A DNA stretch of 64,000 bases from an uncultured Solobacterium sp. (GTDB taxonomy: Bacteria; Bacillota_I; Bacilli_A; Erysipelotrichales; Erysipelotrichaceae). Positions 16,761 to 26,093 of the stretch are shown piece by piece. The stretch lies in assembly GCA_900552125.1 (NCBI GenBank), contig URYK01000009.1:1-64000 (forward strand). Direction: 5' to 3'. The notes beneath the pieces are model-generated. The model was not told the DNA's origin. It worked only from the letters and a program-made list of their open reading frames with translations, and ran no database searches. The position numbers were made by a program, and so were the translations under genes. Within the stretch, counting starts at the first letter, position 1. Each line of letters starts with the position of its first letter.

Positions 16761-17285
16761 CTACATATTTTCTTCAGTAAATAAAATCTCTGGATCCGCC
16801 ATTACATGACGTACATAAATTGTATGTGCAACAGCCTCTACTGTATTTCTTAAAAGATACACAACCGGTCCCTCATCTTCACTTGGAACATGGTGCACTC
16901 GCTTATTCGTGAAAATGCATTTTAAGCACACTTCTAATTCTGCACAGAAATAATCATATGCCTGATCAACAGGATATTTTTTAACCTGTACACCAATCAG
17001 ATCACTAATTTCATCCATACTATATACCATCTTTAAAATACATACAACCATTAAATATGCTACATGTTTTTTTGTATATCGTTTCTTAATAGGAGGCGAT
17101 ACAATACCATGTTTCACATAATTATTTATCATTGTGGAAGTGATCATTTTTTCCTGTCCCTTGACATAAAAAGGTCTTAAATAATCATTTAATAATGTTA
17201 CGACCTGATCCATATATAAATCCATATCCGGCAATTCCTGCCACCGTGGGCAGTGAAATACTGGAGTTTTTTGTTTACTTCTCAT
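16761..17285 (-). CDS. DUF1836 protein
   Basis: The ATG at 17285 is preceded by GGTGAT at 6 bases and gives 174 residues. The body matches DUF1836: WQELPDMDLYMDQVVTLLNDYL, then M-I-N-N-Y-V-K-H-G-I-V-S-P-P, KKRYTKKHVAYLMV and MDEISDLI. The N-Y-V-K and K-R-Y pattern resembles a MerR-like winged helix, so DNA binding is plausible though unproven. It is common in Firmicutes, often alone. Target unknown. Confidence 0.8.
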   Translation of the reverse strand: MRSKQKTPVFHCPRWQELPDMDLYMDQVVTLLNDYLRPFYVKGQEKMITSTMINNYVKHGIVSPPIKKRYTKKHVAYLMVVCILKMVYSMDEISDLIGVQVKKYPVDQAYDYFCAELEVCLKCIFTNKRVHHVPSEDEGPVVYLLRNTVEAVAHTIYVRHVMADPEILFTEENM

Positions 17286-17415
17286 TCTTATCACCATGCA
17301 TATCGTAGCATTACTAAATGCAAATGTCAACTCATATATCATACCACTTTACATGTTTTTAAATACTATGTGATATAAACGTCATTATTCATAATATAAT
17401 TGCGTTAACACTAAG

Positions 17416-17437
17416 AAAAAAACGTCTTTCGACGTTT
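17416..17437 (-). terminator. Terminator overlapping the asparaginase stop
   Basis: On the minus strand AAACGTC-GAAA-GACGTTT is followed by more T. The first arm begins within the stop codon region. Confidence 0.85.
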
Positions 17438-18437
17438 ATGGTAATGTAATTTCATGAACATAGGAAGTCTCAAATATTCGCTTAATTTCTTCATTATGAT
17501 TTGTCTTCCCTAATGCCCACATCAATTTTGTAACACAAGCTTCACTTGTCATATCATAGCCTTGAATTACTCCATGCTGAAGAACCTTCTGCCCTGTCTG
17601 ATAAATGGAAAAATCGCTATGTTCATATAAACACTGACTACACACAACAACACTAATTCCCTTTGCGACGATTTCTTCTAGCTTTCCTATCAGATCTCTA
17701 CGGACAAAATTGATTCCACCTGCCCCAAAGGCTTCAATAACAATGCCACGAATATTCATTTCAGCTAACTTATCAAACAACACAGGGTTCATACCAGGAA
17801 TCAGTTTAATCAGCACAACATCTTTACACAATGCATCTTCTAAAACAAACTCTCCTCTTTTTTGAATTAGAAGTTCTTTTTTAAAATGTAAGCCTCTTGA
17901 ATCTACGATACCACAAGGTTCTACATTTACACTTTCAAAAGCATCAAAATTCATTGTCCTTACTTTTACTACACGAGTTGCCAACATAATCTTACGATTA
18001 AAACAAACATAAACCCCAACAATATCTTCCATCACTGCAGTAAAAGCAACACGGATATTTTCAACACCATCACTTAATGGATGTAGTAAAGGCAACTGAC
18101 TTCCTGTCACAATAACAGGTATATCCAGATTTCTTAACATAAAAGATAGCGCACTTGCGGTATAAGCCATGGTATCTGTTCCATGACTTATGACAATACC
18201 ATCATAATTATTCTTCACTTCCGCAATCCTTCTTGCGATCAGCTGCCATTCTTCAGGCTGCATATTACTAGAATCAAGTCTTAATAAATCCTCACATGTA
18301 ATCTCTATATTTTTATGATGTTCACCTAAATAGTGTAGAATTTCTTCACTTGTTAAGGAAGGAACCAAGCCCTCTTCACTTGAGCTAGACGCAATTGTCC
18401 CGCCTGTTGTTAAAAATAAAATCTTTTTCATAGTCAC
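17436..18437 (-). CDS. ansA: Type I L-asparaginase
   Basis: It hydrolyses asparagine to aspartate and ammonia. The 333 residues (331 from the ATG at 18431) match cytoplasmic type I enzymes. The first catalytic threonine is in LFLTTGGTIAS (near residue 13), and the second triad is in GIVISHGTDTMAYTASALSFML. The C terminus carries QGYDMTSEACVTKLMWAL, as in AnsA. No signal peptide. AAAGGATG fits either a GTG at 18437 or the ATG at 18431. Together with fumarase and malic enzyme it suits a route from asparagine to pyruvate, although no aspartase is in the window. Confidence 0.93.
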   Translation of the reverse strand: MTMKKILFLTTGGTIASSSSEEGLVPSLTSEEILHYLGEHHKNIEITCEDLLRLDSSNMQPEEWQLIARRIAEVKNNYDGIVISHGTDTMAYTASALSFMLRNLDIPVIVTGSQLPLLHPLSDGVENIRVAFTAVMEDIVGVYVCFNRKIMLATRVVKVRTMNFDAFESVNVEPCGIVDSRGLHFKKELLIQKRGEFVLEDALCKDVVLIKLIPGMNPVLFDKLAEMNIRGIVIEAFGAGGINFVRRDLIGKLEEIVAKGISVVVCSQCLYEHSDFSIYQTGQKVLQHGVIQGYDMTSEACVTKLMWALGKTNHNEEIKRIFETSYVHEITLP

Positions 18438-18605
18438 TCACATCCTTTTAAGACTCATCTATTATACGATAACCTTCCCTTACTTGAAAAGTACTCTTTT
18501 TTCTTTTATTATCATGCTTAATTATTCATTTACTATTACATAATTTCTATGAATATTATTCAAATTTAATTTAATTCGTAGTATTTCCCAAATATTTTTT
18601 TATTT

Positions 18606-18661
18606 TTTTTAAAAAATACTATTGCATATTGTTTATTCTTATGATATTATATACAGGCATT
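18606..18661 (+). promoter_or_regulatory. Promoter of tRNA-Glu copy 2
   Basis: TTGCAT and TATTAT are separated by 17 bases and lie a short distance before the tRNA. The tRNA-Asn promoter at 18838 shares the spacer sequence TTATTCTTATGATA. Confidence 0.6.
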
Positions 18662-18673
18662 CGCGGTAATCAT

Positions 18674-18749
18674 GGCGCGTTGGAGAAACGGTTAACTCAC
18701 ATGCCTTTCACGCATGCATTCACGGGTTCGAATCCCGTACGCGTCACCA
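18674..18749 (+). tRNA. tRNA-Glu (anticodon TTC), copy 2
   Basis: Identical over 76 bases to the minus-strand copy at 4986-5061, with encoded CCA. It is followed by a terminator at 18762. Confidence 0.97.
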
Positions 18750-18761
18750 TGTAAAGAATGT

Positions 18762-18790
18762 ACGAACTATGATGATAGTTCGTTTTTTTT
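18762..18790 (+). terminator. Terminator after tRNA-Glu
   Basis: ACGAACTA pairs with TAGTTCGT around a 6-base loop and is followed by a run of T. Confidence 0.88.
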
Positions 18791-18837
18791 ATTCTAAAAA
18801 ATAAAATTAATAAAATCATTTTTATGCGAAAAAGGGC

Positions 18838-18870
18838 TTGTCAAAACATTATTCTTATGATAGAATATCA
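18838..18870 (+). promoter_or_regulatory. Promoter of tRNA-Asn
   Basis: TTGTCA and TAGAAT are 17 bases apart, about 20 bases before the tRNA. Confidence 0.65.
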
Positions 18871-18885
18871 TAGCACTTGAGTTAT

Positions 18886-18961
18886 GCCTTAATAGCTCAG
18901 TAGGTAGAGCATCCGGCTGTTAACCGGCAGGTCACAGGTTCGAGTCCTGTTTAAGGCGCCA
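18886..18961 (+). tRNA. tRNA-Asn (anticodon GTT)
   Basis: The acceptor arms GCCTTAA and TTAAGGC pair, the anticodon loop is CTGTTAA, the D arm has AGCTCAG and the T arm GGTTCGAGTCC. CCA is encoded. Confidence 0.97.
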
Positions 18962-18972
18962 TTTAAAACATT

Positions 18973-18996
18973 AACCTCGCTAGCGAGGTTTTTTTA
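18973..18996 (+). terminator. Terminator after tRNA-Asn
   Basis: AACCTCGC pairs with GCGAGGTT around TA and is followed by seven T. Confidence 0.88.
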
Positions 18997-19043
18997 TTAT
19001 ATGTACTTATAACATTTAAAAGGTAGGATCATAACAATCCTAC

Positions 19044-21161
19044 CTATTTAATATATCCATTCTCAAAATCTTCAATTGATAACGGCTTAGAGAAATAATA
19101 ACCTTGGGCATATTCACAAGAGAAATCCTCTAAAATATTCAATTGTTTCTTACTTTCAATACCTTTAGCAATAACAGATGTATTCTTTAATTCATGATAC
19201 ATATCAATTGTATGACGTACAATTGATTTAGCTTCTGTATTATCTTCTAAATTACTAATTAATTCACCATCTACTTTTAAACGATGAGAGCGATAATCCG
19301 CATTATGAGTAAGGTTAGAAAAATGTGTGCCATAATCATCTAAAACCACAGTAAATCCTTCTTTCATCAGCTGATCTTCCACTTGGCGAACAACTTTATC
19401 CATTATCTTAGAATGATTTTCTGTAATTTCTATATCAATCATAGATGATGTTATTCCATTATTTTTACAAACCTCTTTAATTTTATTCACAACTTTATAC
19501 TCCTGTAGAGTCACACGTGAGAAGTTTACAGAAATACGAATATCCTCTTTTCCCATATCTTTCCACTTCTTTAATGTTTTACATACTGTATCCAACACAA
19601 AGAAGTCAATATGACGAATAATCTTCTCTTCTTCATACATACGTAAAAACTGATCAGGAAAACGAAGCTTTCCATTATGTTCTCGTTTACGAACCAATGC
19701 TTCTGCCCCAACAAGTTTCTTCGATTGTATTTCGAAATAAGGCTGTAAATAAACTTCAAATGCACCATCTTTAATATCTTTAAGAAGATTCCTTGCCATT
19801 AGCGCATGATTATTATATCTTCTCGTAGTCATAGAATTATAATAATTCTGTTTCTCTATATACATTAATTCATCAGCTTTAGCAATATCTCGATGAATAT
19901 CAAAATCTCCTTCATTCCAGTGACTTCCAATAGATACATTTAAATTTTTATGCTGTTTAAATATTTCATGAAGTTCATCTACCTTATCACGAAATTCTTC
20001 TTCCTGCATATCTCGACGTAAGGCAATGAATTCATCTCCGCCAATACGATAAGCATCTTTATCAAAGACCTGCTGAATCAGATTAGCGGTCTCCTGAATC
20101 ATAAAATCTCCATAATCATGTCCATAACTGTCATTAATTTCTTTTAAACCATTCATATCAACATAAACGATGCCTAATGACTTGGGAGGATCCTGTTCTA
20201 AATTCTGAAGAGTCTTATTATAGCGATTTCGATTATACAAGCCAGTTAATAAATCCACAAAACTCATTCGTTCCAGCTCTAACATCATTCTTCGTTTTTC
20301 TAAATCGTTCTTCACAAAATACGTTAATGATGTCAGCAATGTTAAATCTTCAATATTATTTCTTAAATTGTCAACACCAATAAAACCGATAATTTTATTA
20401 TTTTTTACTAAAGTTGCGGCCGCAATCGAAGTTATATTACGAAATGATAATCCCTCATATTCTTCATTATCAAGTGTCATTGATTCTTCTATATTTTTTA
20501 TACAGAATTTTCCATTTTCATCAAAATGTTTGAACCATACCTCAAGTCTTTTTTGTGATATATCCTGATACTGTTCCATATTGGATTGAGCATCCTCTGC
20601 ACACCACTCATATGTATTACTGTAAGTATCTTTCTCTTCATTATATTCAAAGATATATGTACGATCACCACAGTAATACTCTCCTACCATTTTTAATAAT
20701 CGTTGGATTGAGTTTTCAACATCTTCTCCATTCAAAGTATGTATACAGCGAACTAACATCTCTTCGTTTGTTAGTCGCTTTTTTAATTCTTTTGTATGCT
20801 GCGTTTTTTCTGTAATATCAACTGCTATTTCTAAACGGATGTTTCTGCCTAATACCTGCAGTTTTCTATCCTTGCTTAAAAAGTATTTTCCTACAAACGG
20901 ATTATAATATTCATTCACATAAAATGTCTTCGTATTTAATAAATGATTAGTACAAAAGGAGCAAGGAGCATCCTCTCCCTGTAATACCTTATAGCATTTT
21001 TTACCCACAACATCTTCATTTGATTCAATACGATACAAATCACGTGCTTTTCTATTCAAATACAGCAATTCATAAGTATCCATATCACTTAGATAAGCTG
21101 CATTATCCGATTCATCGGTAATCAATTGTGTATAATATGAAATCCATTCTTTATCTTCCAT
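19044..21161 (-). CDS. PAS-GAF-GGDEF-EAL cyclic-di-GMP protein
   Basis: The 705-residue soluble protein can be divided into a PAS-like N terminus (about 10-115, with YLNRKARDLYRIES and a C-S-F-C pair), a GAF-like sensor (about 130-295), a GGDEF domain (about 300-435) and an EAL domain (about 445-700). The cyclase signature is intact: YRIGGDEFIALR. The phosphodiesterase side has AEALVR, V-N-F-S, I-E-I-T-E, DDYGTHFSNL, KVD and YAQGYYFSKPL, so most metal and substrate residues are there, although the usual A-E-G-V-E loop reads A-K-G-I-E. It may make, break or only sense c-di-GMP. It is monocistronic and the only such gene here. Confidence 0.92.
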   Translation of the reverse strand: MEDKEWISYYTQLITDESDNAAYLSDMDTYELLYLNRKARDLYRIESNEDVVGKKCYKVLQGEDAPCSFCTNHLLNTKTFYVNEYYNPFVGKYFLSKDRKLQVLGRNIRLEIAVDITEKTQHTKELKKRLTNEEMLVRCIHTLNGEDVENSIQRLLKMVGEYYCGDRTYIFEYNEEKDTYSNTYEWCAEDAQSNMEQYQDISQKRLEVWFKHFDENGKFCIKNIEESMTLDNEEYEGLSFRNITSIAAATLVKNNKIIGFIGVDNLRNNIEDLTLLTSLTYFVKNDLEKRRMMLELERMSFVDLLTGLYNRNRYNKTLQNLEQDPPKSLGIVYVDMNGLKEINDSYGHDYGDFMIQETANLIQQVFDKDAYRIGGDEFIALRRDMQEEEFRDKVDELHEIFKQHKNLNVSIGSHWNEGDFDIHRDIAKADELMYIEKQNYYNSMTTRRYNNHALMARNLLKDIKDGAFEVYLQPYFEIQSKKLVGAEALVRKREHNGKLRFPDQFLRMYEEEKIIRHIDFFVLDTVCKTLKKWKDMGKEDIRISVNFSRVTLQEYKVVNKIKEVCKNNGITSSMIDIEITENHSKIMDKVVRQVEDQLMKEGFTVVLDDYGTHFSNLTHNADYRSHRLKVDGELISNLEDNTEAKSIVRHTIDMYHELKNTSVIAKGIESKKQLNILEDFSCEYAQGYYFSKPLSIEDFENGYIK

Positions 21162-21285
21162 AACAATTCCTCAATCTTAATAAACTGATATTTTTATATA
21201 ATTAGATTATATCCTATCTTTTTTATGATTGTAAAGTTTATTGCTGTGAAAAGAATTAAAATTTATTATTAAATATCTTATCATC

Positions 21286-23319
21286 TTAAGCCAATTGAAT
21301 TAACTCATTATTTATACAATGACGAATATTTAATGTTTTATTTTCATTTGTAAATTGTACTCGCATCATACCTTCACTGATTTTCAATATACGACCTTCC
21401 CCTAAGCTAGTGTGTTTAATTCGCATTCCTCTTTTTAAATCGCCTTCTTTTAGCTTTTTCGGCTGTACAGCTGCTGTTGCTCCGCTTTCCTTTACTTCAT
21501 CTTCTTTTGGCGCATGAATTTCATAAATAAATGGAGATATTTCTAGTCTTGTCATATCTAATCGTTTTGAGGTGAAGAACTCTAATTGATGAACTGCTCG
21601 AGTTACGCCTGTAAAAAACATACGACGTTCTAAGTGCATTTCTTCTTCATCTAAACCTTGTCGAGGGAAAGTAGATCCTAAACAATCAATCAATGCAACA
21701 CGACTAAATTCCATTCCTTTCGCACTAGGAATACTACGAATATGAATTCGGCTAACTGGTTCACAGATAAATTCTTTCATTTCTTTAAGACGGCGAAGGA
21801 ATTCAGCAGGTTCTTCATAACGTAAGGCAATTACCTTTAACGCAAGCAGACAGGAATCATTCATCAATGTATTTTCTTTCAGCATTCTAGCTTTATAACC
21901 TAGTTTTTCTAAGATAAAGTTAATCATGATATGTGTTCTTAAAGTAGAAGCCATACGTATATTTTCCATAGATGCTGCCAGTTTTTTCTTCCCTGATGCA
22001 CGATAACTGCTTTCCATTAATGCCTGATAAACGTCTACACTATCATCTTTTCTCAATCGTTCCGCAACATCAATTAATACCTTTTTAGAAATATCAAAGC
22101 CAAGCTTTTCATAGACCTCATAAAAAGCACGCATGTCTTTTGGATCAATTAATAATTCTATAATATTACATAAATCTTTTACTAATGGTTCCTGCAGGAA
22201 TTTTTTTACACTGCCCTGGAATGTAAAAGGCACATTATGCTTCATGAATAATTCCACTAATGGAATTGCCAATGCCTGATCTCGATATAAAAATGCAATG
22301 TCACTTTCATCTTCCACTACTTTACGAAGTGCATACTCATACATACGATCCAATGTCGCAAATCCTTTAAATTTAAGCTCGGCAGTTTCATCACTTACAC
22401 ACTGCATAACCTGATTGTCTTTATACATAAAGGAATTAGCTAAATCAAAAATAGTGCGATTATTACGATAATTCATAGTCAAGGTTTCACACTCTGCATT
22501 TGCATAGGTTTCTTTAAAGCTATCTAACCCCTGTAAAAATGCACCATGTTCATAATCCAAACATTGATCCTTATCCGCAAACATAACCATTTGTGTATTA
22601 TTAGAAAATAAAAGTTTTAAGATAACATGAGACACAAAAGAAAGTTCTTGTGCATCATCAACATGAACATGAGTATAACGATTAGAAAAAGTCTGTAAAA
22701 TAGCTGGCTGACTCATCAGAACCCTTGCACATTCACACAATAAATCATCCTGGTCATAAATACAGCGGTCATTTTTAAACTTCTCATACGCCTTTAAAAA
22801 CGCAGGAAAATCCATACCTTCAAAAGTCAATGAAGATATTTCTCTATCACTTAACATCATTGTACGACAAGTACTGATCTGACGCATCAGACGCTGTAAT
22901 GTAACTCCCCTTAATTCTAACGCAAACATTTCTTTTGCTAGACGACGAATTACTTTTTCCATGTCGCGATAAGCTTTAAAAGATTCTTTCTGTATAGTCT
23001 TATCATAGAAACGGATAATACGATATGCAAAGCTATGCATATCTACAAACGAAGGCATCAAGTCATCATCACAATAAGCATAGCGATATTCTTTTGCCAT
23101 TCGCTTAGCGGCTGTTCCATCAAACACTAAATTTAGAATATTTGATGGATCTACTTCCTGACACTTCATTAAATAAGCATTTCTTGCTAAGAAAAGGAAT
23201 GTTTTACCACTCCCTGCTCTTCCATCTATAAATAATGAATGATCTACATCACAGACTATTTTCTGTTTTTGATCATCCATTTCTAATTTGTATTCATTTC
23301 GTAATTCTTCAAAATTCAT
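21286..23319 (-). CDS. UvrD/Rep-like superfamily 1 helicase, altered Walker B
   Basis: The 677-residue protein has Walker A GRAGSGKT (33-40), a motif Ia-like region, a Walker B that reads HVDDAQE (219-225) where family members have D-E-x-Q, MFADKDQ as motif III, MNYRNNRT as motif IV, SAKGMEFSRVALI as motif V and MFFTGVTRAVHQL as motif VI. The last 50 residues form a PcrA-type C-terminal domain (RGMRIKHTSLGEGRIL). It is shorter than PcrA (about 720-750). Replacement of the Walker B glutamate by aspartate could slow ATP hydrolysis. Likely DNA repair or RNA polymerase related; partner unknown. Monocistronic. Confidence 0.85.
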   Translation of the reverse strand: MNFEELRNEYKLEMDDQKQKIVCDVDHSLFIDGRAGSGKTFLFLARNAYLMKCQEVDPSNILNLVFDGTAAKRMAKEYRYAYCDDDLMPSFVDMHSFAYRIIRFYDKTIQKESFKAYRDMEKVIRRLAKEMFALELRGVTLQRLMRQISTCRTMMLSDREISSLTFEGMDFPAFLKAYEKFKNDRCIYDQDDLLCECARVLMSQPAILQTFSNRYTHVHVDDAQELSFVSHVILKLLFSNNTQMVMFADKDQCLDYEHGAFLQGLDSFKETYANAECETLTMNYRNNRTIFDLANSFMYKDNQVMQCVSDETAELKFKGFATLDRMYEYALRKVVEDESDIAFLYRDQALAIPLVELFMKHNVPFTFQGSVKKFLQEPLVKDLCNIIELLIDPKDMRAFYEVYEKLGFDISKKVLIDVAERLRKDDSVDVYQALMESSYRASGKKKLAASMENIRMASTLRTHIMINFILEKLGYKARMLKENTLMNDSCLLALKVIALRYEEPAEFLRRLKEMKEFICEPVSRIHIRSIPSAKGMEFSRVALIDCLGSTFPRQGLDEEEMHLERRMFFTGVTRAVHQLEFFTSKRLDMTRLEISPFIYEIHAPKEDEVKESGATAAVQPKKLKEGDLKRGMRIKHTSLGEGRILKISEGMMRVQFTNENKTLNIRHCINNELIQLA

Positions 23320-23419
23320 AATTCACCACTCACTTCTAGTCGAGATATTATTATACCTTATAATTCATGTAAATTCTAATAATTTTATCACTTTTTTGAG
23401 AATATTCACTTGTAAATGC

Positions 23420-24022
23420 TTACACTTCATCAGTTGTTAAAAAAGGAATGGAATCATATGGCAAGCCTAAATAATTCAATATCCCTATATATATCGATAA
23501 ACCAAATAAAAACTGATTATCTAATAATTTTTGCGCATCTTCTTCATTTGTCACATAGCCTAATTCTACTAAAATTGCCGGCATATTTGTTCTTCGCAAA
23601 ACATATAAAGATGGATTTGTACGTACAAGATTATCTTTAGTTTTTACTATATTAACAATGGAATCTAATACATCTACAGCCAAATCATAAGCTACTGAGT
23701 TTCTTTGATACACATAGACTTCCGAACCATTGATATTAGGATTTGGATTAGCATTTGCATGAATACTTATAAAATAATCCGCAGGCCATGCATTTGCTTC
23801 CTCTACTCGAGCTCTTAGGCTACTAGCCTGATCTGTACCTAATACAGTGTCTGGGAATCTGCGCGAAACTTTCACTTCAAAACGAGGATCTGCAAATAAA
23901 AAAGCCGCAAGATATATTCCTACCCAATACGTAACCTCTGACTCTACAACACCATTTCCTTCTGCACCAGCATTAATATTACCTGGATTATGCCCTTGAT
24001 CAACATATATTTTTATAGCCAC
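23420..24022 (-). CDS. N-acetylmuramoyl-L-alanine amidase (Amidase_3)
   Basis: This zinc amidase cuts the bond between muramic acid and the stem peptide. The 200 residues are only the catalytic domain: D-Q-G-H with H11, E27, SIHANAN with H88, and VELGYVTN with E153. No signal peptide or wall-binding repeats are seen, so export must be by another path, or it acts after lysis, as with CwlC-type or phage-type enzymes. The start is GTG with GAGGAGG 8 bases upstream. It stands alone between the helicase and the divergent DUF368 gene. Confidence 0.9.
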   Translation of the reverse strand: MAIKIYVDQGHNPGNINAGAEGNGVVESEVTYWVGIYLAAFLFADPRFEVKVSRRFPDTVLGTDQASSLRARVEEANAWPADYFISIHANANPNPNINGSEVYVYQRNSVAYDLAVDVLDSIVNIVKTKDNLVRTNPSLYVLRRTNMPAILVELGYVTNEEDAQKLLDNQFLFGLSIYIGILNYLGLPYDSIPFLTTDEV

Positions 24023-24169
24023 TAAATCTCCTCCTCTACGTTATCCTATGTTATTTTTCATAATCGGTTCATCACTCATTTCTATTTATAAAAAATTAAT
24101 AAAATAAAGATTTGGTTTTTGTAAATATTTTAGTATAATTATCTTCGGACTGAAAGGAAGTGATTTCAC

Positions 24170-25048
24170 TTGATTTTAAACTTTATTAGAGGTTTTTGTA
24201 TGGCTTTAGCCGATAGTGTTCCAGGAGTTTCTGGAGGAACAGTAGCCTTCGTACTTGGATTTTACGATCAATTTATAGGATCTTTAGATGCCTTAATGAG
24301 CGGTAATATGCAGGAGAAAAAAGAAGCAGTGATTTTCCTATTAAAACTAGGAATTGGCTGGGTAGTAGGTTTTCTTCTTGCTGTATCTATATTGGCGAGT
24401 GTATTTGAAACACAGATTTACAGTATATCTTCTTTATTTATCGGATTTATCTTAGCGGCAATCCCATTAGTTATCAAAGAAGAAAAACACAATATGAAAG
24501 TATGTGTATCTAGCATCATTTCATTATTCGTAGGAATTGCGATTGTTGCCCTTATTACATACTTTAATCCCGTTTCAGGCAGTGATTCTGCTATTAGTTT
24601 AAAACAATTAGACTTAGGATTAATTATTTATGTATTTGTAGCCGCAATGTTTGCGATTTCTGCTATGGTACTTCCAGGTATCAGCGGATCTACTCTGTTA
24701 TTAGTATTTGGATTATATGTTCCAATTATTTCCGCAATCAAATCATTGATGAGCTTTGATTTTTCTTATCTGCCAATCTTAATCGTATTTGGTTTAGGAG
24801 TTCTTACTGGTATCGTAACAATTGTTCGACTCATTAAATTTGCATTAGATAAGCATCGTAATATAATGCTATTCTTAATCATCGGTATGATGATTGGTTC
24901 ATTCTATGCAATCATTATGGGACCACAAACATTAGAAGTACCAAAAGCACCTTTAAGCTTAGAAACATTTAATATTATATGGTTTATTATCGGTGGAATC
25001 ATTATTTTAGGACTTCAGAAATTAAAAGAAATTACTGAAAACAAATAA
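24170..25048 (+). CDS. DUF368 membrane protein (PopT-type undecaprenyl phosphate translocase)
   Basis: The 292 residues are polytopic with the DUF368 signatures: RGFCMALADSVPGVSGGTVAF at the N terminus and the repeat-like AMVLPGISGSTLLLVFGLY in the second half. The inverted P-G-V/I-S-G-G/S-T pair marks two pseudo-symmetric halves. Members (PopT) return undecaprenyl phosphate across the membrane for wall synthesis. The start is TTG with AAAGGAAG upstream. It is monocistronic, with a terminator at 25073. The TVP38 protein at 439 belongs to a superfamily (DedA) that does the same job in other bacteria. Confidence 0.88.
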   Translation: MILNFIRGFCMALADSVPGVSGGTVAFVLGFYDQFIGSLDALMSGNMQEKKEAVIFLLKLGIGWVVGFLLAVSILASVFETQIYSISSLFIGFILAAIPLVIKEEKHNMKVCVSSIISLFVGIAIVALITYFNPVSGSDSAISLKQLDLGLIIYVFVAAMFAISAMVLPGISGSTLLLVFGLYVPIISAIKSLMSFDFSYLPILIVFGLGVLTGIVTIVRLIKFALDKHRNIMLFLIIGMMIGSFYAIIMGPQTLEVPKAPLSLETFNIIWFIIGGIIILGLQKLKEITENK

Positions 25049-25072
25049 AAATTCAACTTTAAATAACATTTA

Positions 25073-25100
25073 GAAAAAGGGCACACTGTGTCCTTTTTTC
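25073..25100 (+). terminator. Terminator after DUF368 gene
   Basis: AAAAAGGGCACA pairs with TGTGTCCTTTTTT (one G-T pair). Confidence 0.75.
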
Positions 25101-25162
25101 ACATAAGCAAATAACTCGCATAGTTATACTTCATTACCATTCTCTATTAAATAAAATAAGAT

Positions 25163-25816
25163 TCAAAGATATTTTTTCAATTCATCCAAAGCCTGTATCT
25201 CAATATATGGTAAATGCTTTTTACTTCCAGTAATATGATTACGATTTACCCATATTTTATTCCACCCTAATTTAGAACAAGGAACGATATCCCACCAATA
25301 ACCTTTCGCAATATGATAATGCTCTTTTTCCATTAATTCATATTTTTTACTTGTATATTCAAAAAATTTCAAATTAGGTTTATAACACTTCGTATCTTCT
25401 GCCAAAACATAATCATCTATAAGATTTTCTAATGTATCCAAATGATTTTTCATAATCTTATGCATAGAATTGGACATTAATATAAACTGATAATGTTTAG
25501 CTTTCAAATACTTTAAAACAGGTATCACATCCTCATAAGGCCGAAAATCCTTATGCAACTCCATTACCCTATCCCATTGTGGCACAAAGATATTAGTGTT
25601 AAGCTCCATATCGCAATACTCTAATGCTGATAACAATAATTGATCATAAGGTATATAATCTTCCCCATACATGAGGCGATCTTCATAGTGAATAAATATT
25701 TCTCTAGCCTTATTCCCAGATATTCCATTCCTATCAGCTAAATTATAAATATATTCATAAAGAATATCGTTATTTAATAATGTACCATAACAGTCAAACG
25801 TTAACACTTTATCCAT
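25163..25816 (-). CDS. HAD-family hydrolase (haloacid-dehalogenase-like)
   Basis: The ATG at 25816 lies 7 bases after GGAGGG, giving 217 residues. Motif I is LTFDCYGTLLN (nucleophile near residue 8), motif II is LMSNS, the lysine of motif III is in DTKCYKPNLKFF, and the motif IV region reads AKGYWWDIVPCSKLGW, where the usual D-D or G-D-x-x-x-D is modified. A helical cap sits between motifs I and II. These enzymes are soluble phosphatases or dehalogenases; substrate unknown. Monocistronic. Confidence 0.85.
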   Translation of the reverse strand: MDKVLTFDCYGTLLNNDILYEYIYNLADRNGISGNKAREIFIHYEDRLMYGEDYIPYDQLLLSALEYCDMELNTNIFVPQWDRVMELHKDFRPYEDVIPVLKYLKAKHYQFILMSNSMHKIMKNHLDTLENLIDDYVLAEDTKCYKPNLKFFEYTSKKYELMEKEHYHIAKGYWWDIVPCSKLGWNKIWVNRNHITGSKKHLPYIEIQALDELKKYL

Positions 25817-26001
25817 TATCATCCCTCCTACAAATAATAAAACACCACTTTTTCATTCTACAAAACAAATATGCCATAATATGGAGCATATTACAAGACT
25901 AACAATATTCTTTTTTAATTGATAATAAATCAAGAATATTCAAATAAATAGAACATTTATCAGCAACGTAACTAGAGAAAAAGAAAACAATTTACAACGA
26001 A

Positions 26002-26027
26002 GTTGCAATAACTAAACTTATTGTAAC
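26002..26027. promoter_or_regulatory. Inverted repeat upstream of RibD-like reductase
   Basis: GTTGCAATAA and TTATTGTAAC form a 10-base inverted repeat (9 of 10) with a 6-base centre, just before a promoter: ATGACA, 17 bases, TATAAT. It looks like an operator for an unidentified regulator. Confidence 0.45.
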
Positions 26028-26093
26028 AAAATGACAGTATTGAAGTATCATGATATAATAACTTAAAAATAATTTTTAATTTGGAGGGATAAA

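Noticed and set aside
4986-18749. A genomic island bounded by the two tRNA-Glu copies
   Set aside because: The copies are inverted, no integrase is present, and the genes between are ordinary metabolic genes with native composition.
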